From NCBI GenBank assembly GCA_018239705.1, contig JAFEGS010000010.1, positions 1 to 11,309 on the forward strand: DNA of 11,309 bases. Direction: 5' to 3'. A model generated the notes under the pieces. It had not been told where the DNA came from. It ran no database searches and saw nothing but the letters and a program-made list of their open reading frames with translations. The position numbers and the translations under genes are program-made. Shown piece by piece: positions 6,124-11,309 of the stretch; position 1 is the stretch's first letter, and each line of letters opens with the position of its first letter. Source of the DNA: Verrucomicrobiota bacterium. GTDB lineage: Bacteria > Chlamydiota > Chlamydiia > Chlamydiales > FEN-1388.

Positions 6124-6185
6124 AAAAATGCTCCCAACAAAGTCATTTCTGTGTACAATTGAAGCAACAACTTTTAAGATGGCAT

Positions 6186-7151
6186 ATGCAAAAATATTGG
6201 TTTATATGCAGCGTACTGCTGCTAGTGCTAGCTCTAGGGTGCAAAAATCCTCCTACAAGAGCGCAGGACTGGATGCAAGAAAATGGTAAAGTAAAAGTTC
6301 TTTGTACAACCGCGATGGTGGCAGATATCGTCCAGGGAGTAGGTGGAGAACAGATAGACTGCTTGACACTGATCCAGGGTGAAAACGATCCTCATTCTTA
6401 CCAGCTTGTCAAGGGTGACGATGAAAAATTTTCTAGAGCTGACCTCATTTTTTGTAGCGGCCTTGGCCTGGAGCATGGACCAAGCTTACGAGCTGCTCTA
6501 GAGCATAATCCAAAGGTCTTCTCTCTTGGCGACTATCTGCATCGCACCTACCCAAGCTCCATTGTATTTATAGATAAAACAGTAGATCCTCATGTCTGGA
6601 TGGATGTAGGGCTATGGCAAAAGACGATAGAGATGGTTTCTAGAATACTTTCAGAGAAGATGCCAGACCAAAAAGCTCTCTTAGAACAAAATGCACGCAG
6701 TACCGCTTCCCGTTTATCACAGCTTGATGCAGAAATTGCAGCGAAGCTTCAAACTGTCCCTCTCGATCAGCGCTATCTTGTTACCACTCATGATGCCTTT
6801 AACTACTTTACAAGAGCCTATCTTGCTCCTAAAGAAGAGCTCTCTTCTTCACTTTGGAGGCTTCGCTGCCAGGCTCCTGAAGGGCTTGCTCCTGATAGCC
6901 AATTAAGCACGGCTGATATCCAGCAGCTGACCGATCATTTAATTCGATTTAATATCTCTACTATTTTTGCAGAGTCAAATGTAAGCCAGGATTCACTAAA
7001 GAAAATCGTAGATGTGATGCACAAGAAGGGGCGAACAGTGCACATTGCAAAGAGGCCTCTTTATGCCGATGCTTGCGGAACTAACAGCTATCAAGATATG
7101 ATGCAGTATGATGCAGAGATAATAGCACGAGGGTTACTCAATGGTTCATAA
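6186..7151 (+). CDS. ytgA: YtgA, metal-binding lipoprotein of ABC importer
   Basis: Cluster A-I (ZnuA/TroA-like) solute-binding protein that captures Fe, Mn or Zn outside the inner membrane and passes it to YtgCD. The ligands are in the expected places: His70 (NDPHSY), His136 (DPHVW), His202 (TTHDAF) and Asp295 (YADACG), spaced like the three His and one Asp of chlamydial YtgA. LIFCSGLGLEH near residue 90 is also typical. A short N-terminus, a hydrophobic stretch and LALGC (Cys19) form a relaxed lipoprotein signal. ATG 6186 is chosen because it gives a normal signal peptide, the family length (321 residues) and a leader behind the promoter. An in-frame ATG at 6111, five bases after an AGG, would add 25 polar residues and cannot be excluded. 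The 3' end overlaps ytgB by 11 bases. Confidence 0.93.
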   Translation: MQKYWFICSVLLLVLALGCKNPPTRAQDWMQENGKVKVLCTTAMVADIVQGVGGEQIDCLTLIQGENDPHSYQLVKGDDEKFSRADLIFCSGLGLEHGPSLRAALEHNPKVFSLGDYLHRTYPSSIVFIDKTVDPHVWMDVGLWQKTIEMVSRILSEKMPDQKALLEQNARSTASRLSQLDAEIAAKLQTVPLDQRYLVTTHDAFNYFTRAYLAPKEELSSSLWRLRCQAPEGLAPDSQLSTADIQQLTDHLIRFNISTIFAESNVSQDSLKKIVDVMHKKGRTVHIAKRPLYADACGTNSYQDMMQYDAEIIARGLLNGS

Positions 7152-7917
7152 AACCTTGGCCCTGAAGGTGCAGGGGCTTACAGTACACTACCAATCAACT
7201 CCGGTACTGTGGGATATTGATCTTGCAATACCACAGGGGCAACTTGTTGGAATTATAGGTCCCAACGGGGCAGGAAAGAGCACCTTTATGAAAGCAATTT
7301 TAGGGCTTGTCAGACCCACTTCGGGTGCCGTCTGGATGTTAGGGAAAGAGGTGAAGAAGGTTTGTAAAAAAATTGCCTATGTTCCCCAAAAAGAGGCAGT
7401 GGATTGGGACTTCCCCATCACGGTAAAAGAACTTGTTTTGATGGGCTCATTTCCAAAGCTTGGGATGTTTCGATTGGTAGGAAAAAAGGAGCATGCGAAG
7501 GCTATGACCTACCTCGAGATGGTGGGTATGTCAGATCTATGTGATCGACAGATCAGTCAGCTATCAGGGGGACAGCAGCAGCGGGCATTTTTGGCTCGCG
7601 CCCTTCTGCAGGAGGCAGATATCTATTTTTTGGATGAGCCTTTGGCCGGTGTCGATCATGCCAGTGAAGAGATTATTATGGAGCTGCTCAAAGCGCTGCG
7701 ACAAGAAGGCAAAACGGCATTTTTGGTTCACCACGATCTCAATAGTGTCGAGAAATACTTTGATAGCGTTATTTTGCTCAACGTGCGGCTCATTGCAACG
7801 GGAAAGACATCTGAGGTATTTACTAAAAATAATATCCGACAAGCCTATGGCAAAAGCTTTGCTCTTTTAGATGAAACATTGCGACTTTCTCAGCACAAGG
7901 CAGCCGGGGTTTTGTAG
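7141..7917 (+). CDS. ytgB: YtgB, ATPase of metal ABC importer
   Basis: ATP-binding subunit that powers metal uptake through the YtgC/YtgD channel at the cytoplasmic face of the inner membrane. All ABC motifs are intact in its 258 residues: Walker A GPNGAGKST (40-48), Q-loop YVPQK near residue 81, signature LSGGQQQR (141-148), Walker B IYFLDEP (161-167) and the switch histidine in HHDL (197-200). The VDWDFPITV segment is usual for manganese/zinc importers. The ATG is preceded by GAGGG, about 7 bases upstream inside ytgA, and the gene overlaps ytgA by 11 bases, which suggests coupled translation. The TAG stop directly abuts the ATG of ytgC. Confidence 0.95.
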   Translation: MVHKTLALKVQGLTVHYQSTPVLWDIDLAIPQGQLVGIIGPNGAGKSTFMKAILGLVRPTSGAVWMLGKEVKKVCKKIAYVPQKEAVDWDFPITVKELVLMGSFPKLGMFRLVGKKEHAKAMTYLEMVGMSDLCDRQISQLSGGQQQRAFLARALLQEADIYFLDEPLAGVDHASEEIIMELLKALRQEGKTAFLVHHDLNSVEKYFDSVILLNVRLIATGKTSEVFTKNNIRQAYGKSFALLDETLRLSQHKAAGVL

Positions 7918-9255
7918 ATGTGGGAGTACTTTACAGATCCTGTACTTGCGGCACCTACAATTGGCTGTATGCTTATGAGCATGATTGCAGCAGTTGTTGG
8001 CGCGCTTGCGTTCTTGCAGCGTCAGTCACTTGTGGGCGAGATGCTTTCACATGCCTGCTATCCGGGCGTCATTATATCGCTCCTTGTGCTGCAGCTCTTC
8101 TTCCCCTTCTCTAGCGATAGCTCTATACTGCTTGCGACACTTGTGGGGGCAGCTCTTTCTTGTGTTTTTGGGATGTATCTCACAAATCTTTTGCAGCATC
8201 GATTCCGAGTGTCATCAGATGCGGCTCTTTGTGTTGTACTCTCCTCGTTTTTTGGGGTAGGCCTTTTGGTCTTAAGCGCCCTGCAGCTTTCCTTTCCTAC
8301 GCTACACAGGCAGCTACAGAGCTATTTATTTGGCCAGGCTGCCACAATGACTCAAGGAAATGTCTACATTTACGCGCTCCTTGCTATTGTGATTGTATTT
8401 TCTCTCCTCCTCTTCTACAGGCAAATAAAGATGGTGATTTTTGATCCACAATTTGCTCAAGTGGTGGGGGTTAACATCCGGTATACCCAATTTTTACTTA
8501 TCAGTTTGGTAGTGCTCGCTGTTGTCATTGGGATACGAACTATTGGCGTCGTACTCATGTCGGCCATGCTGATTTTTCCAAGCTGCTCTGCCAGGCAGTG
8601 GACCGATCACCTTTTGCGGCTCCTCCTTTTATCATCCCTGTTTGGGCTGGTGTGCGGCTTTTGCGGCGTCTATTTTTCACACACGATGAGCTTCATGTGG
8701 CTGCAGGATGGGCGATTTATCTCGTTTCCAACCGGGCCCATGATTGTGCTTGCAGGTGGGGCCGTTTTTCTCTTTTCTTCTCTTTTTGCTCCGCGCTCCG
8801 GTCTGTTATTGCGACTTGGGCGTCAGATCTCGTTTTGGAGTAAGTGCCAGCAAGAAAATCTATTAAAAATGATCTGGAAGCTCTCAGAGAAAGAAAAGCG
8901 ACAAGAGTTTTCGTTTGAGGAGCTGAAAGCCAATTTCCAGGTCTCCTCATGTCGTTTATGGTTTTTACTTTTCTCTCTTAGATCGAGAGGGTGGCTGAGG
9001 CGCCGTAAGTCAAAAACCTATGAGCTGACAGCCTCGGGAATGTATTGGGGAAGAAAAATAGTGAGGCTTCATAGAATTTGGGAAGTATACCTTGTAACCT
9101 ATTGTGGAGTGGCTAAGGATCGTGTCCATCCGAGCGCAGAAGAGATGGAGCACATTATCACTCGGGAGATAGAAGAAGAGCTCTCCTTTGTCCTTCACAA
9201 CCCAAAACTAGATCCTCACAAGCAGCCAATACCTAGCGGAGGTTGCACCTCATGA
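7918..9255 (+). CDS. ytgC: YtgC permease fused to YtgR metal regulator
   Basis: This 445-residue fusion has two parts. Residues 1 to about 295 are a hydrophobic ABC-3 family permease with about eight membrane segments, containing QSLVGEMLSHACYPG (the coupling region) and RTIGVVLMSAMLIFP. Residues from about 311 form a soluble DtxR/MntR-like repressor. In C. trachomatis the equivalent YtgCR is cleaved to release YtgR, which represses its own operon with bound metal; the same is likely here but no cleavage site can be read from the sequence. The length agrees with the roughly 450 residues of the chlamydial fusion. The start abuts the ytgB stop, with GGGG 8 bases upstream. The TGA stop overlaps the ytgD ATG by 4 bases (ATGA). 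Confidence 0.94.
   Translation: MWEYFTDPVLAAPTIGCMLMSMIAAVVGALAFLQRQSLVGEMLSHACYPGVIISLLVLQLFFPFSSDSSILLATLVGAALSCVFGMYLTNLLQHRFRVSSDAALCVVLSSFFGVGLLVLSALQLSFPTLHRQLQSYLFGQAATMTQGNVYIYALLAIVIVFSLLLFYRQIKMVIFDPQFAQVVGVNIRYTQFLLISLVVLAVVIGIRTIGVVLMSAMLIFPSCSARQWTDHLLRLLLLSSLFGLVCGFCGVYFSHTMSFMWLQDGRFISFPTGPMIVLAGGAVFLFSSLFAPRSGLLLRLGRQISFWSKCQQENLLKMIWKLSEKEKRQEFSFEELKANFQVSSCRLWFLLFSLRSRGWLRRRKSKTYELTASGMYWGRKIVRLHRIWEVYLVTYCGVAKDRVHPSAEEMEHIITREIEEELSFVLHNPKLDPHKQPIPSGGCTS
8848..9252 (+). other. YtgR-like DtxR/MntR domain within ytgC
   Basis: The C-terminal part of YtgC begins with a winged helix (about 311-378, ending in YELTASG), followed by the DtxR-type metal-binding and dimerisation helices. 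Aligned by eye with DtxR, His79, Glu83, His98, Glu105 and His106 are matched by His385, Glu389, His404, Glu411 and His412. DtxR Cys102 is replaced by Glu408, as in the manganese sensor MntR (Glu99). DtxR Met10 / MntR Asp8 aligns with Asn314. Whether an internal start could also make the domain separately cannot be decided from the sequence. Confidence 0.8.
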
Positions 9256-10259
9256 CCAATCCATACTGGGGAAATGACTTTTTTGAATTTTTTGTTACCT
9301 TGGCAGTGCGTCTGAAAGAGTTTCTTTTGGGAGGCTTCAGCCACATGCAGCTTGCCTCTGATGAGCTTCAGATGCTTGTATTAATTCTGATCTCTATCTC
9401 TTCAGCACTCGTGGGCACATTTTTGGTCTTAAGACGCATGACCATGCTGGCAAATGCTCTGTCACACACTATTCTGGCTGGGGTAGTGATTGCTTTTCTT
9501 GCCTATCATGCGTTTATAGCGCCAAGTGAGGCATTTGATTTTTCTCACCTGCTTCCCTCAGATGCTCTTCTGGTGGCATCTGCATTTATCTGCGCAATGG
9601 TCACTACTTTTTTGACTCAAAGCTGTATTCGCTTCCTCAAGGTGCCCGAAGATGCCAGCACAGGAATTGTCTTTACCTTTTTGTTTGCAGCGGGGATTGT
9701 GCTTGTAACAGCCCTGAGTAGAAATGCCCATATTGGCATTGAGCTCTTAATGGGTAATGTCGATGCCCTCCAGCAGGGAGATTTGCAGCTGGTCTTCTGG
9801 GTATTTGTCACCAATTGCCTTCTCTTTTTTCTCTTTTGGCGTGCCTTTTTCGTGACCACGTTTGACCCTGTATTTGCCCACATTTTTGGACTCTCTAATA
9901 TGGTTTTTGGGTATCTCATGATGGCACTCGTTGCTCTTTCTTCAATTGCTGCTTTTCGAGCTGTTGGCGTGCTGATGGTCCTTGCGTTTTTTGTCACTCC
10001 CGTACTTGTTGCAAGGCTTTGGATACATAGGCTTTGTCCTTTGGCCTTTTTGGCTTGCGCTATCGGCGTGGCTACCTCCATCGTTGGGGTTGCCCTCTCT
10101 CGCCATCTGCTCTCGGTTATGGGGCTTGCCTGCTCTACCTCGGCGATCGTGGTGACACTTCTTTTTCTACTGCTTCTTGGTTGCATAATTACCAAGAAAT
10201 TGTCATACATGAGAGTTAAAAAAGGAGAAGGAAATTATGGGAGTGAGATTACCGGTTGA
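9252..10259 (+). CDS. ytgD: YtgD, second permease of metal ABC importer
   Basis: ABC-3 family membrane protein that pairs with YtgC to form the transport channel. The 335-residue product is hydrophobic, with about eight predicted segments, and carries the family landmarks LRRMTMLANALSHTILAG (coupling region, about 60-77), LMGNVDAL and FRAVGVLMVLAFFVTP. No regulatory domain is attached, unlike YtgC. ATG 9252 is chosen because GGAGG (9238-9242) lies 9 bases upstream; the in-frame TTG at 9243 would touch that site. The start overlaps the ytgC stop as ATGA. The last codons contain the ribosome binding site of the next ORF, giving a Lys/Gly-rich end (RVKKGEG). Confidence 0.94.
   Translation: MTNPYWGNDFFEFFVTLAVRLKEFLLGGFSHMQLASDELQMLVLILISISSALVGTFLVLRRMTMLANALSHTILAGVVIAFLAYHAFIAPSEAFDFSHLLPSDALLVASAFICAMVTTFLTQSCIRFLKVPEDASTGIVFTFLFAAGIVLVTALSRNAHIGIELLMGNVDALQQGDLQLVFWVFVTNCLLFFLFWRAFFVTTFDPVFAHIFGLSNMVFGYLMMALVALSSIAAFRAVGVLMVLAFFVTPVLVARLWIHRLCPLAFLACAIGVATSIVGVALSRHLLSVMGLACSTSAIVVTLLFLLLLGCIITKKLSYMRVKKGEGNYGSEITG
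10222..10232 (+). promoter_or_regulatory. Strong ribosome binding site inside ytgD
   Basis: AAGGAGAAGGA lies 4 to 9 bases before the ATG at 10237 and within the ytgD coding sequence. It decides the start of the following ORF and indicates coupled translation with ytgD. Confidence 0.75.
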
Positions 10260-11309
10260 TTTAGCAAGCCTTACCTATTCACAAGATAGACTGGATGACT
10301 ATTTTGCAGATTATTCAGGCGGAAAAAGGCTTGTCATTACACAAAGGCATGGTAAAGAACAGCTAGAGCTTAAAAATGCAAAAGAGCTCTCTATATGGGA
10401 GACAGTAGCGGCCTCTAACGGATTTGGGCCTGCCAGTTTTCGAGGTGTGGTGCAGTTTTGTGCAGATCGATGTCTGCAGCATAAAAACTTTAAAACAATG
10501 ATTCAGACGTACAATGCACAGCACGCAAGCTTTAAACAGGTTGATGCAGCTGCTGAAAAAGTACTTAGTAAAGATACCCCAAGAGCTGCTACTACGAGTG
10601 CTCAATTGCTACTTCAAGCAATTGCCTCAGAGAATCTGGAGGTGCTTGACGCTGTCAAAAAGGCACCGTGGCATGCAATCAAAGATGCAATACGCAGTGA
10701 CATGATTGTAGAATTTGCTTCTAAAATAGACAGCTTATCAACAGCTGGTATGGGCATACTAGAGGAAGTTCTAAAAATTATTAGCAATGCCCCCCAAGAA
10801 GATCGCGAGAATATCTATGCAGCAGTAACTGATGATGGCACGCCGGTCGTATTTCTTATGCTGATGAAGGCATCAAAAATCCCAGGTGAAGCGCTCAAGT
10901 ATTTGCAATCAGAAGTAAACAGGCAAGATGCCAAAGGTAGAACAGCACTTATGCGCCTTCTTACTTGCGAAGATGACAAGGTAAGCGACATCGAAAGGCT
11001 ACTCGATCTTAGCCCCAATTTGTTGTTACAAGACTCTGAGGGTCGGGGGCTTTTTTTCCATCTCTGCGAAGGAGCGAAGTCAATCAATGACAATGAGGAT
11101 GTACTAATCAATGCAGTCAAAAAGCTTGGGGTTACCGATCGGGAAACAGTCGTGCGCGATTTCTTTACGTACAAAAATAGTCAAGGGTACTCACTGTTCG
11201 TACAGTATATCCGTGATGGCAATATAACGGGCAGTTCTCTAGTGACACGAATACGAACAACCTTTGACTGGAAGGAAGCCTTAGGCGATGAGACCGATAT
11301 GGCAGAGGC
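10237..11309 (+). CDS. Ankyrin-like repeat protein, partial
   Basis: Open reading frame without a stop, cut by the window end after 357 codons. It overlaps ytgD by 23 bases in another frame and starts behind a strong ribosome binding site, so it probably shares the ytg transcript. Residues 1 to about 190 match nothing I know; they are soluble and mostly helical. From about 198 a degenerate repeat appears: DDGTPVVFLML (199-209), AKGRTALMRLL (232-242), SEGRGLFFHLC (267-277) and SQGYSLFVQYI (315-325). The marked glycines are at 201, 234, 269 and 317, with two steps near the 33-residue ankyrin period. No signal peptide or membrane segment is seen. In C. trachomatis, as I recall, dxr follows ytgD, so this gene is lineage-specific here. 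A protein-protein interaction or secreted role is possible; the function is unknown. Confidence 0.85.
   Translation, partial: MGVRLPVDLASLTYSQDRLDDYFADYSGGKRLVITQRHGKEQLELKNAKELSIWETVAASNGFGPASFRGVVQFCADRCLQHKNFKTMIQTYNAQHASFKQVDAAAEKVLSKDTPRAATTSAQLLLQAIASENLEVLDAVKKAPWHAIKDAIRSDMIVEFASKIDSLSTAGMGILEEVLKIISNAPQEDRENIYAAVTDDGTPVVFLMLMKASKIPGEALKYLQSEVNRQDAKGRTALMRLLTCEDDKVSDIERLLDLSPNLLLQDSEGRGLFFHLCEGAKSINDNEDVLINAVKKLGVTDRETVVRDFFTYKNSQGYSLFVQYIRDGNITGSSLVTRIRTTFDWKEALGDETDMAE

Larger units (their letters stand above)
5778..6185. promoter_or_regulatory. Divergent regulatory spacer before ytgA
   Basis: I see no gene or RNA gene in this long AT-rich spacer. It carries promoter-like sequences toward the small basic-protein gene (5874-5903 and 5988-6018), a 12-bp palindrome (5800-5811), a short hairpin TTTTGG-TTCA-CCAAAA (5912-5927) followed by five T, and the inverted repeat with a promoter in front of ytgA (6085-6123). 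Each main element is listed separately. Confidence 0.6.

Noticed and set aside
6111..6185. Upstream ATG start for ytgA
   Set aside because: It gives a signal peptide of over 40 residues and would overlap the candidate promoter; kept as an alternative because of an AGG five bases upstream.
9243..9251. TTG start for ytgD
   Set aside because: It touches the GGAGG site directly; the ATG at 9252 has proper spacing and the common ATGA overlap.
9617..10210. Minus-strand ORF of 197 codons
   Set aside because: It is antisense to ytgD; its Arg/Lys/Thr-rich product is the expected shadow of a hydrophobic membrane protein gene.
1..11309. Mobile elements, CRISPR arrays, tRNA or rRNA genes
   Set aside because: No transposase or integrase frame, no regular spaced repeats and no cloverleaf or rRNA-like sequence was seen when reading both strands.

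Overview
The window looks like the chromosome of a member of the Chlamydiales, most likely a lineage outside the Chlamydiaceae. The glutamyl-tRNA synthetase, the flavodoxin-less CysJ-type reductase next to a divergent IspF, and above all a four-gene ytgABCD metal transporter operon whose YtgC permease carries a fused DtxR/MntR-like regulator (YtgCR) are hallmarks of that order. As far as I recall, these blocks are scattered in Chlamydiaceae genomes but sit within 11 kb here. The genus call is inference from recalled protein families; no search was run.

Layout. 37-1548 (+) is gltX. 1549-1672 is a convergent spacer full of short AACAGGAT/ATCCTGTT-type inverted repeats that runs into the 3' end of the next gene. 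1673-3427 (-) is a long coiled-coil protein of unknown function with a low-complexity, possibly WH2-like tail. An AT-rich divergent spacer (3428-3529) leads to 3530-4699 (+), a CysJ-like FAD/NADPH reductase without the FMN domain. It meets the divergent ispF (4705-5184, -) tail to tail. Upstream of ispF a good hairpin terminator ends a conserved small basic protein gene (5274-5777, -).

The 408-base spacer between that small gene and ytgA (5778-6185) is the main regulatory region. It holds a near-consensus promoter and a 12-bp palindrome on the small-gene side, and an 8+5+8 inverted repeat overlapping a candidate -35 box on the ytgA side. From 6186 to 10259 runs ytgA (metal-binding lipoprotein), ytgB (ATPase), ytgC-ytgR (permease plus repressor) and ytgD (second permease), with overlapping or abutting ends throughout. 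A further ORF (10237 to the window end), which overlaps ytgD by 23 bases and carries degenerate ankyrin-like repeats, appears to belong to the same transcript.

How it works together. The ytg genes form an Fe/Mn/Zn-type ABC importer that encodes its own metal-sensing repressor inside the third gene, and the inverted repeat in front of ytgA is the obvious candidate for its operator. GltX serves translation (and in Chlamydiae also charges tRNA-Gln as Glu-tRNA-Gln for GatCAB). CysJ and IspF are neighbours and could be linked through the electron demand of the isoprenoid (MEP) pathway. The coiled-coil protein and the ankyrin-like protein are candidates for host-interaction proteins, on composition alone.
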